A stretch of DNA of 64,000 bases from Notamacropus eugenii. Lineage: Eukaryota > Chordata > Mammalia > Diprotodontia > Macropodidae. Location: NCBI RefSeq assembly GCF_028372415.1, contig NC_092876.1, positions 220,707,528 to 220,771,527 on the forward strand, written 5' to 3'. Under the pieces are notes generated by a model, which ran no database searches, was not told the DNA's origin, and saw nothing but the letters and a program-made list of their open reading frames with translations. Each line of letters opens with the position of its first letter. Within the stretch, counting starts at the first letter, position 1. Of the stretch, positions 24,248-34,420 are shown piece after piece. Position numbers and translations under genes: made by a program.

Positions 24248-27200
24248 ACAGTAAATGTGAATGGGATGAACTCTCCCATAAAAACAAGTGTTCAGGAGAG
24301 TAGATTAAAAACCATAATCCTACAATATCTTGCTTACATGAAACACATTTGAAGCAGAGGGATGCACACAGAGTAAAGGTAAAAGACTGGAGCAAAATAT
24401 ATTATGCTTCAGCTGAAGTAAAAAAAAAAAAAGCAGGGGAAGCGATACTAATCTCAGTCAAAGCAAAAGCAAAAACAGATTTAATTAAAAGAGATAATGA
24501 AGGAAACTACATCCTTCTAAAAGGTACCAGAGACAATGAAATAATATCATTACTAAACATATATGCACCAAGTGGTTTAGCATCCAAATTCTTAGACAAG
24601 TTAAGGGAGTTACAGGAAGAAATAGACAACAAAACTATACTCATGGTGGAGGGAACCTCACTTCTCCCTCTCAGAGCAAGATAAATCTAACCACAAAATA
24701 AACAAGAAATAAGTTAAGAAGATGAATAGAATTTTGGAAAAGTTCAGATATGATTGACCTCTGGAGAAAACTGAATGGCAATAGAAAGGAACATACATTT
24801 TTCTCAGTGGTACATGGCACCTACACCAAAACTGACCATGTATTAGGGCATAAAAACCTCACAATCTAATGCAGAAAGGCAAAAATATTAAATGCATCCT
24901 TTTCAGATCATGATGCAATAAAACTTGCATATAATAAAGGGCCATAGAAAAACAGACTAAAAATTAATTGGAAACTAAATAATCTAATCCTAAAGAATTA
25001 GTGGTTCAAACAGAAAATCGTAGAAGCAATCAATAACTTCATCTAAGAAAATAACAATAATGAGACAACATGCCAAAACTTATAGGATGCATCAAAAGTG
25101 GTTCTTAGGGAAAGTTTTATATCTCTAAATGCCTACATGAATAAAATAGAGAAAGAAGATGTCAATGAATTGGGCATGCAACTAAAAAGCTAGAAAAAGA
25201 ACAAATTTTAAAACTCCAATTAAATACCAAATTAGAAATTCTGAAAACCAAAGGAGAGGTTAACAAAATTAAAATTAAGAAAACTATTGAACTAATAAAT
25301 AACACTAAGAGCTGGTTTTATGGGAAAACAAATAAAGTAGATAAACCTTTGTTTAATTTGATTAAAACAAATAGAAATTTCCAGCATCAAATATGGAAAG
25401 GGTGAATTAACCACCAATGAAGTGGAAACCAAAATGATAATTAGGAGCTATTTTGTCCAATTATATGCCAATAAATTTGACAATCTCAGCTAAATGGATG
25501 GATGTTTACAAAAATATAAACTGTCCAGATTAACAGAAGAGGAAATAAAATATTTAAATAATCCCGTTTTAGAAAAAGAAATTGAACAAGCCATCAGTGA
25601 ACTCCCTAAGAAAAAAATCCCCAGGGCCAGATGGATTTACAAGTGAGTTCTATCAAACATTTAAAGAACAACTATTCCAATACCATATAAACTATTTGGG
25701 AAAATAGCCAAAGAAGGAGTTCTACCAATTCTTTCTGTGATAAAAATATGGTGGTCATAACTACGTTGGGAAGAGTCAAAACAGAGAAAGAAAGTTATAG
25801 ACCAATTTCCCTAATGAATGTAGATGCAAAAATTTTAAATAAAATATTAGCAAAGAGATGATAGCAACTTATCATGAGGATAATACATTATGACCAGATA
25901 GAATTTATACCAGGAATGCAAGGCTGCTTCCATATTAGGAAAACTATCAGCATAATGAACCATATCAACAACAAAACTAACAGAAGAAATCTTATATGAC
26001 TATCTCAATTGATGCAGAAAAATCATTTGACAAAATACAACATCCATTCCTGTTAAAAACATGAGAGAGCATAGGAATAAATGGAATCTTCCTTAAAATG
26101 ATAGGTAGCATCTATCTAAAACCATCAGCAAGCATTATGTGTAGTGGGGATAAGTATTTCCAATAAGATGGGGGGGTTGTAAAAAGATGTTCATTATCTC
26201 CACTGTTATTCAATATTGTACTAGAAAAGCTAGGTTTAGCATAACAGAAAAAAAGAAATTGAAGGAATTAGAATAAGCAAAGAAGAAAGAAAACTATCAC
26301 TCTTTGCAGATAATATGATGGTATACTTACAGAATCCTAGAGAATCTAGTAAAAAATTATTTGAAATAATAACACATATTTAGCAAAGTTGCAGGATATA
26401 AAATAAACCCATATGAATCGTCAGCATTTGCGTATATATTACTAACAAAGCCCAACAGCAAGAGACAGAAATAGAAATTCCATTAAAAGTTATTGTAGAC
26501 ATTATAAAATATTTGGGAGTTTACCTGCTAAAACAAACCCAGGAACTAAATGAACACAATTACAAAACATTTTTCACACAAATAAAGTCAGATCTAAATA
26601 ACTGGTAAAAATATCAGTTGCTCATGGGCAGGCTGAGCTAATATAATAAAACTCACAATTCTACATAAATTAAGTTACATACCAAACTACCAAAAAAGTT
26701 TTTATAGAGCTAGAAAAAATTAAAACAAAATTCATCAGGAAGAACAAAAGGTCCAGAATATCAAAGGAATTAATGAAAAGAAAAGCAAGGGAAGGTGGAC
26801 TAGCTATATCAGATCTTAAATTGTATTATAAAGCATCAATATCAAAGCCACTTGGTACTGGCTAAGAAATATAGTGGTGGATCAGTGGAATAGGTTAGGT
26901 ACAAGACACAATAGTCAATGACTATAGTAATCTACTAATTGATAAATCCAAAGACTTCAACTTCTGGGGTAAGAACTCACTATATAACAAAAACTGCTGG
27001 GAAAACTGGAAAATGATATGGCAGAAACTAGGCATAGACCAACATCTTACATGCTATAACAAGATAAAAGTAAAAATGGGTACATGATTTAGATATAAAG
27101 GCTGATACTATAAGCAAACTAGGAGAGCAAGGAATAGTTTACCTTTCAGAGCTATGGAGAAAGGAAGAATTTATGACCAAACAAGAGATAGATGAACATT

Positions 27201-27560
27201 ATGAAATGCAAAATGAATGATTTTGATTACATTAAATTGAAAAGATTTTGCACAAGCAAAGCCAATACAACCAAGATTAGAAGGGAAGCAGAAAAGTGGG
27301 AAACACTTTTCATAGCCAGTGTCTCTAATAAAGGTCTCATTTCTAAAATATATAGAGAACTGAGTAGAATTTATAAGAATACAAGTCATTTCCCAATTGA
27401 TAAATGGTCAAAGGATATGAACAAGCAGTTTTCAAAGGAAGAAATTAAAACTATGTGACTATACCCATAGTCACATGAAAAATGCCCTAAATCACTATTG
27501 ATTAGAGAAATGCAAATCAAAACAACTCTGAAGTAGTATATGACACCTAGCAGATTCAGT
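24248..27560 (+). pseudogene. L1 ORF2 (endonuclease + reverse transcriptase), inactive
   Basis: The endonuclease part is readable at 24,349-24,684 (E-T-H-L-K-Q upstream, I-S-L-L-N-I-Y-A-P near 24,550), with the later G-D-F-N motif lost. The reverse-transcriptase palm box at 26,303-26,317 reads F-A-D-N instead of F-A-D-D, so a catalytic aspartate is replaced by asparagine (codon 26,312-26,314). Numerous stops and frameshifts lie between. The C-terminal part is readable at 27,192-27,458. Confidence 0.85.
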
Positions 27561-28394
27561 AACATGATAAAAAAAAATGATTAATGTAGGAGATGTGGGT
27601 GGAACACTAATGCATTGTTGGTAGAGTTGTGAATTGATCCAACCATTCTGGAGAGCAATTTGAAACTATGCCTAAAGGCTATGAAACTGCATACCTTTTG
27701 ATCCAGCAATACCACTTTGAGGCCTGTATCCCAAAGAGATCATATAAATGGGAAAAGGAACCACATGTACAAAAATATTTTTAACAGCTCTTCTTGTGGT
27801 AGCAAAGAATTGAAAATTAAGGGGATGTTCTTCAACTGGGGAATGACTGAACAAGTTGTGGTATATGAATGTAATGGAATACTAGTGTGCTATAAGAAAT
27901 GATGAGCAGGAAGACTTCAGAAAAACCTGAAAAGGCTTATATGAACTGATGCTGAGTGAAAGGAACAGAACCAAGAGAGCATTGTACACAATAACAGCCA
28001 CATTGTGCAATGACTTTGATAGACTTATCTTCTCAGCAATGCAAGTATCTAAGACAACTCCAAAAGACTCAGGATAGAAAATGCTATCCACATCCAGAGT
28101 AAGAGCTTTGGAGTCTGAGTACAGATGGAAGCATATCATTTGCTCTCTTTTTCTTTTGTTGTCTTGTTTTGTTTTTCTTTCTCATGATTTCTCCCATCGG
28201 TTTTAATTCTTCCTTACATCATGACTAAAGTGAGAATATGTTTAATATGAATGTATATGTAGAGCCTATATCAGATTGCAAGCTATCTTGGGGAAGGGGA
28301 AGACAAAATTTAAAACTCAAAATCCTATGGAAGTGAATGTTGAAAACTAAAACTAAATTAATTATTTAAAAGACAATCATAAAGTAATGATTGT

Positions 28395-28605
28395 AATCTA
28401 CTTGGATGCAAATACAGAATAGTATAGCGAAACTCAGTCCTACATCTGGAGTCAGAAGGTCTTAATTTGAATCCCTATTGAGCCAATTACCTGAGTGATG
28501 GGAGACAAGATGAGTCACCTCTCTGAGTCTCAGTGTACTCATTTGTAAAATGGAGGTTGAACAAGATGGTACCTAATTGTTCTATCATCTTTAGATTCTG
28601 TGAAA
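28395..28605 (+). mobile_element. MIR SINE
   Basis: Sense MIR: 'ggagtcagaaggtcttaatt', 'cacctctctgagtctcagtg', 'actcatttgtaaaatggagg'. It directly follows the L1 tail. Confidence 0.8.
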
Positions 28606-29125
28606 TAGAGAGTCAGAAGATTTATTCTTATCTTTCAGGCTTTGAATCACAATGACTTTATCTGAACAATTTTTTCTAGTTTTCAGGAATGTTCTTAAAA
28701 ATAATAGATAGTAGTTATGGGGTAACTGTCATTGTATAATATATTCTAAAATTTCAGATCAAATCATTCTGATCTGAAAAATATATAGCTTTTAAGCATT
28801 TATCATCTGCTTTTTTTCCTATTCTAGTTTAGTTTTCACCCACTAATGGAACCTAAACAGATAAACTTCATACTGGCAGAGACTGAGACTTTAAAAAAAA
28901 AAAATCTATGTTTTAACAGTCATCTGTCATCAGCTTTCCTTAGTCCTCACCCTTTTCATATAGATGTAATGAGAACACTGCTATTTATTATATCTCTTGC
29001 AAGTTATCCATTTAAAAGAATATTCTTATAGGAGCAAATCTTTTGCGATGTGAATCACCCACTAACTTACTTTTATTTAAATATAAACTTGCACATTCAA
29101 GGTTCTATTACTCAAATCACATCAG
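28606..29125. other. Unassigned stretch
   Basis: No gene or repeat recognised in this AT-rich segment. Confidence 0.4.
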
Positions 29126-29127
29126 GT

Positions 29128-29290
29128 AGAATGGTGGATAGAGTACTGATCTTGCAGTCAGGAAGCTTTGGATTCAAGTAAGGTCTCAAACATTTGCTGT
29201 GTGATCCACATGTTAAAAAAAAGCAATAAAAACCCTTACCTCACAGGGCTGTTGTGAGAATTAAATGACATAATGTGAGTTATCATTATT
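29128..29290 (+). mobile_element. tRNA/MIR-type SINE, partial
   Basis: Head 'gaatggtggatagagtactg', 'cagtcaggaagctttggatt', then a MIR-like end 'cttacctcacagggctgttg' and 'gaattaaatgacataatg'. An A-rich gap near 29,213-29,230 replaces the core. Confidence 0.7.
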
Positions 29291-30378
29291 TCTTAGAGGG
29301 GGTGAGTTAAATCTCAGAAAAATTATTAAAACCCATAGATTTCATTAATAATCTAGGCAGAACATAGTCTCTATTTACTTCTTCATAGGAAGCATACTGA
29401 GAAAATCTTTTGTTGGCTGATATGCCTTAGATGTCTCTGATTTTGGACAATAGCCTGAAAGGGTTACAGTTTATCTTTTATTAAGGATACTTTGGGTCAC
29501 AGCAATGAAGAATTTAATGGTTCTATCTTAGTATGCCTTTCAAATTAAATGATAAATTGGAAGTGTTTAACAACATATGGTGGCTTTTCCTTGACATATA
29601 TCATTAAGAATATATCTTTTTTTTTTTAAATCAAAATGTAAAATACCATCTGTCAGAAGTAACAATTACGATATTGGTCTTATACATTAAATTAATTCAC
29701 TGTACTTTCAAATGTAAATATTTTCCTATTTTCCTTTTTCTTTTTCTAGATCTGTATTTATTTATAAAACTCAATAATTCTATAACTCAATCCTAAGTAT
29801 AACAATTAATACTGATTTTGCATCTTGAATATAATACATTGTTTAATCTCTTCCAAGTATCATTTACAGTTTTTAATGGCTCTACTCAATTTCTAAAATT
29901 TTTATTTTTAAATTGCACTGCCTAAAAAACTTCTAAAATGATTCTTTATTAGATTGACCTTTAGTCTTTGACACCTGAGAAGCATATTTCTTTACACACA
30001 ATCTAATAATCATAACAAATTGGATGCAATTTCATGATTTCTAGGGTACTGAGAATATCTAAATTGAATAATACTTCAATAGTTCAAAGTATTTGTAATC
30101 TCATTGATGAGTATATTCCCTCCAATGATACAAATCAAAAATCCATCCATGCCTGTGCATCTTATGTGCCTCTTGTCCATGTTGTATCACATCTCCACAG
30201 TGGGGTATGGTGTCATAGGGATCTACTTAAAATTATAGGGTCCTGCCTCATATTTTCCTGACAATGTGAAGATATCATTGAAGAATGCAGGTTGTCCACC
30301 AGGTGTGCCTCACTCTCGAGGACTTTCTTTTTCAGTCATACATTTCTTAAATGACATCTTTCATATCACTTCTCCTAT
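29291..30378. other. Unassigned AT-rich stretch
   Basis: No coding or repeat signal that I can support. A short frame at 30,034-30,261 has no recognisable product. Confidence 0.4.
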
Positions 30379-30393
30379 TTAACTGCTCATTTT
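30379..30393. repeat. Target-site duplication of HAL1 copy C (left)
   Basis: 'ttaactgctcatttt', repeated exactly at 33,131-33,145 on the far side of the element. A perfect 15 bp direct repeat is typical of L1-machinery insertion and indicates a fairly recent event. Confidence 0.92.
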
Positions 30394-31187
30394 ATTTATT
30401 TATTTGACATTCATTTTAACAAAATTTTGGGTTCCAAATTTTCTCCCCTTTTATCCCATCCCTCCCCCAAACACCAAGCATTCTAATTGCCCCTATGACC
30501 AACCTGCTCTCTCTTCTATCATCCCTCTCTGCCCTTGTCTCCATCTTCTCTTTTGTCCTGTAGAGCCAGATAACTTTCTGTACCCCTTTACCTGTATTTC
30601 TTATTTCCTAGTGGCAAGAACATTACCTGACAGTTGTTCCTAACACTTTGAGTTCCAACTTCTTTACCTCCCTCCCTCCCCACCCCTTCCCTTTGGAAGG
30701 CAAGCAATTCAATATAAGCCAAATCTGTGTAGTTTTGCAAATGACTTCCATAATAGTTGTGTTGTATATTTCCCTCCATCCTATCCTGTCCCCCATTACT
30801 TCTATTCTCTTTTGATCCTGTCCCTCCCCATGAGTGTCGACCTCAAATTGCTCCCTCCTCCCCATGCCCTCCCTTCCATCATCCCCCCACCCTGCTTGTC
30901 CCCTTGTCCCCCACTTTCCTGTATTGTGAGATAGGTTTTCCTACCAAAATGAGTGTGCATTTTATTCTTTCCTTTAGTGGAATGTGATGAGAGTAGACTT
31001 CATGTTTTTCTCTCACCTCCCCTCTTTATCCCTCTACTAATGAGTCTTTTGCTTGCCTCTTTTATGAGAGATAATTTGCCCCATTCAATTTCTCCCTTTC
31101 TCCTCCCAATATATTTCTCTCTCACTGCTTGATTTCATTTTTTTAAGATATGATCCCATCCTCTTCAATTCACTCTGTGCACTCTGT

Positions 31188-31222
31188 CTCTATGTGTGTG
31201 TGCGTGTGTGCATGTGTGTGTG
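31188..31222 (-). repeat. (TG/CA)n in HAL1 3' UTR
   Basis: Imperfect TG repeat with CG and CA breaks on the + strand, at the same 3'-UTR place as in copies A, B and D. Confidence 0.85.
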
Positions 31223-31358
31223 TAATCCCACCCAGTACCCAGATACTGAAAAGTTCCAAGAGTTACAAATACTGTCTTTCCATGTAGGAATGTAAACAGT
31301 TCAACTTTAGTAAGTCCCTTATGACTTCTCTTTGCTGTTCACCTTTTCATGCTTCTCT

Positions 31359-32285
31359 TCATTCTTGTGTTTGAAAGTCAAATTTTCTTTTCAGCTCTGG
31401 TCTTTTCATCAAGAGTGCTTGAAAGTCCTCTATTTCATTGAAAGACCAATTTTTCCCCTGAAGTATTATACTCAATTTTGCTGGGTAGGTGATTCTTGGT
31501 TTTAGTCCTAGTTCCTTTGACTTCTGGAATATCCTATTCCATGCCTTGCAATCCCTTAATGTAGAAGCTGCTAGATCTTGTGTTATCCTGATTGTATTTC
31601 CACAATACTTGAATTGTTTCTTTCTAGCTGCTTGCAATATTTTCTCCTTGACCTGGAAACTCTGGAATTTGGCCACAGTGTTCCTAGGAGTTTCTCTTTT
31701 TGGATCTCTTTCAGGCGGTATTCTATGGATTCCTTGAATATTTATTTTGCCCTCTGGTTCTAGAATATCAGGGCAGTTTTCCTTGATAATTTCATGAAAG
31801 ATGATGTCTAGGCTCTTTTTTTGATCATGGCTTTCAGGTAGTCCCATAATTTCTAAATTATCTCTCCTGGATCTATTTTCCAGGTCAGTTGTTTTTCCAA
31901 TGAGATATTTCACATTATCTTCCATTTTTCCATTCTTTTGGTTTTGTTTTGTGATTTCTTGGTTTCTCATAAAGTCATTAGCCTCCATCTGTTCCATTCT
32001 AATTTTGAAAGAACTATTTTCTTCAGTGAGCTTTTGAATCTCCTTTTCCATTTGGCTAATTCTGCTTTTGAAAGCATTCTTCTCCTCATTGGCTTTTTGA
32101 ACCTCTTTTGCCAATTGAGTGAGCCTATTTTTCAAGGTGTTATTTTCTTCAACATTTTTCTGGATCTCCTTTAGCAGGGTGCTGACCTGCTGTTCATGCT
32201 TTGACTGCATGTCTCTCATTTCTCTTCCCAGCTTTTCCTCCACTTCTCTAACTTGTTTTTCAAAATCCTTTTTGAGTTCTTCCAT
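31359..32285 (-). CDS. HAL1 ORF1 protein (L1 ORF1p family), intact, 308 aa
   Basis: An uninterrupted frame from ATG at 32,285 to the stop at 31,359, close to the usual length of mammalian L1 ORF1p. Residues about 1-130 are a charged heptad-type coiled coil rich in E, K and Q, expected to trimerise. Residues about 136-222 form the RRM-like domain, with R-S-R-R-D-N-L-E-I at 138-146 and a second strand near 202-210. Residues about 223-295 form the C-terminal RNA-binding domain, with I-R-I-T-Q-D-L-A-A-S at 232-241 and R-I-T-Y-P-A-K at 264-270. L1 ORF1p is a nucleic-acid chaperone that coats its RNA in cytoplasmic particles. I chose this start because it matches the ATG of copy A (6,775) and follows the 5' UTR directly. 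Whether it is transcribed cannot be told from sequence. Confidence 0.92.
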   Translation of the reverse strand: MEELKKDFEKQVREVEEKLGREMRDMQSKHEQQVSTLLKEIQKNVEENNTLKNRLTQLAKEVQKANEEKNAFKSRISQMEKEIQKLTEENSSFKIRMEQMEANDFMRNQEITKQNQKNGKMEDNVKYLIGKTTDLENRSRRDNLEIMGLPESHDQKKSLDIIFHEIIKENCPDILEPEGKINIQGIHRIPPERDPKRETPRNTVAKFQSFQVKEKILQAARKKQFKYCGNTIRITQDLAASTLRDCKAWNRIFQKSKELGLKPRITYPAKLSIILQGKNWSFNEIEDFQALLMKRPELKRKFDFQTQE

Positions 32286-32289
32286 GGCC

Positions 32290-33130
32290 TGAGCCTATTG
32301 AATATTTATTTTGGATGTTTGGGATACAGAAGCCTTGATTTCTGTGTCTTTCCCTGATGGTAAGCATTGTTCTTCCTCATCAGAAAGGAAGGGAGGAAAT
32401 GCCTGTTCACCAAGAAAGTAACCTTCTATAGTCATTTCTTTTCCCTTTTCTGGGCATTTTCCCAGCCAGTGACTTGATCTCTGAATATTCTCCTCACACC
32501 CACCTCACCTCCTGATCCTCCCAGCCAGCGCTTGGGGTCTGAGATTCAAATGCTGCTTCCCAGCCTCAGGGCTTCTGTGGGGGCAGGGCTGCTATTCAGT
32601 GTGAGATTAAATTCAGGTGCTCAGGTGGGGGCAAGGCCGCCTCACGGGCTCAGTTCCCTCAGGGGGTTTATGCAGAGACCTTCAACAATGGATCCAGGCT
32701 CCTGCCTGCTTGGGGAGCCCTGGTCTGCCGCTGCCTCAGCTTCTGTCTCCCGAGGGGGCCTGAGTTATGGGGGCACCCCACTCCCCTCTCGACTCGCCAA
32801 AGAGACCCTCTCACTGACCCCCGTCACCTGTGGGTGGAGGGACCCGTGCGGCCATCTGGTCCCTGAAGCCCGCTCGGATCTGCTCCGCTTGGTGCCATGG
32901 GCGCGGCAGGGCTGTGCTCAGCTCCAAGTCCCGGCGCCCAGTCTGTGGCGTGAAGGACCTTTTGCGAGAAGTTTGCAGGTCCCTCTGGAACAGAAATCTC
33001 TTTAGCTCCACTGTTCTGTGGCCTCTACTGCTCCAAAATTTGCCATGAGTTTCTTTTTACAGATGTTCTATGGGTTGTGGGTTCGGAGCTATGTGTATGT
33101 GCGTCTTTCTACTCCACCATCTTGGCTCCC
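32290..33130 (-). promoter_or_regulatory. HAL1 5' UTR, presumed internal promoter
   Basis: The only strongly CpG-containing, GC-rich segment of the element. L1-type 5' UTRs act as internal RNA polymerase II promoters, and by analogy this should drive ORF1. Large open frames on the opposite strand (for example 32,532-33,005) are by-products of its GC content. Confidence 0.6.
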
Positions 33131-33299
33131 TTAACTGCTCATTTTTAATGTGTTTCAAATTTTCATGTCTAGAATGCAAAACTCAATTGTCCTTTGATTA
33201 TCAGCTTCAGTTCTTCAAAAAATATTAGTGCCTAAAGGTTGGCCTTTATTCATTTAACACTTATGTAAAAAGAATTATAAAGTACTCTTTAAGAAAATA

Positions 33300-34420
33300 A
33301 ATAACAACTGGATCAACCAATAAATAATAATTGGAGAGATATTCACTGTTCATGGTTGAGCCATTCCAATATAATAAAAATGATGATGCTTTCCTAAACT
33401 AATTGATAAATTTATTGCTATGCCAATCAAATTGCAAAAGGAATCTTTGTAGAGCTAAAAAATAATAACAATGATTACTTAGAGAAATAAAGAGATATAA
33501 AGGAAATAATGAAAGGTGCATAGTACTTCCAGATCTAAAGCTGAGATTATAAAGTATATTCATCAAAAGCAGATTGGTTGAACAGACTAAGAAAGAATAA
33601 AAAACAAATTCAATAACCAGTCATAAATAAGCCAGAGAATATACATTAGTTAGGGAAAAACTTTCTATATGTCAGTAGCTGCTAAAAAAATTAGAAAGTC
33701 ACTTGGCAGAAATAAGATTTAGACAAACATATTATACTATATACTATAATACTACCAAAATGGATATTTTGAATTTAAAAGATCATACCACAAAGTAAAA
33801 TCAAATGAGAGCAAGATCAGTACCTTCCACAACTATACTCCAAATCACTAATAATTAGAGAAATGTTTCAAAAAGCAAACTTGTTTTCATCTCATAGCAA
33901 GCAAATTGGCAAAGATGACAAAAGATAGAAATAATAATGTTGGGAGAGTTGTGACAAGAAAGGCATACCAAAACAGTCGGTAGAAATGTGAATTCATCCA
34001 ACTATTATGTATAACAATCTGGAATTATGCTTAAAAAATAAATTTATAAGTCTGTATCTTTACTCAGAGATTCTATCATTTAGGCACATAGTTCAAAAAA
34101 GTTAAGGACATGGAGTTACCATTTATTACAAAATATTCACAGTAGAATTTGTTGTGGTAACAAAGAACTGGAAACAAAGTAGATGATGTTGATTGGGAAA
34201 TGGTTATACAAATTGAGGTAAACAAATGGAATATTACTGTGCAATACAAAAGGGCGAACACAAAGAAATCTAAGAAGTAAAAGAAGACATATATGAACGG
34301 ATGTCAAATGAAGTAAAGCAAACCAAAACACACAAACACACACACACAAAATGATTATAACAATATACATGGTAAAGGCTGTCACCCTGAAATAAAGAAG
34401 ACTACAAAGGCAGCAAAAAC
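33300..34420 (+). mobile_element. L1 ORF2 3' fragment
   Basis: Decayed L1 reading on the + strand: 'catggttgagccattccaat' near 33,350, 'ccaatcaaattgcaaaagga', 'agaatatacattagttaggg', and 'tatgaacggatgtcaaatga' near 34,292, matching the order in 26,600-27,960. No intact frame. Confidence 0.75.

Larger units (their letters stand above)
23185..28375 (+). mobile_element. L1 LINE, 5'-truncated inside ORF1
   Basis: About 5.2 kb. It starts in the ORF1 RRM region (23,190), then the ORF1 C-terminus, a purine-rich inter-ORF segment (23,730-24,245), a broken ORF2 (24,248-27,560), then 3' sequence with 'ctatccacatccagagtaag' near 28,083 and an A-rich tail near 28,345-28,375. Unlike the HAL1s it keeps an ORF2, so it represents the type of element that would supply reverse transcriptase. 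It is inactive. Confidence 0.88.
30394..33130 (-). mobile_element. Full-length HAL1, copy C, with intact ORF1
   Basis: 2,737 bp on the minus strand: the 5' end at 33,130 ('gggagccaagatggtggag'), a GC-rich CpG-containing 5' UTR (33,130-32,290), intact ORF1 (32,285-31,359), a short TG/CA microsatellite, a polypurine 3' UTR and a TAAA-type tail at the left end. A perfect 15 bp target-site duplication flanks it. There is no ORF2. It is the least decayed element in the window and probably the youngest of the four HAL1 copies. ORF1 protein would bind its own RNA, and reverse transcription would need L1 ORF2 protein from elsewhere. Confidence 0.93.

Noticed and set aside
20210..28375. One L1 with a twin-priming inversion spanning both L1 parts
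   Set aside because: The antisense and sense parts overlap in L1 coordinates (both contain the ORF1 C-terminus and ORF2 start) and differ in sequence, so they are separate insertions.
32532..33005. 157-codon + strand frame
   Set aside because: Antisense of the HAL1 5' UTR. The same kind of frame appears opposite copy A (5,966-6,481), a by-product of GC content.
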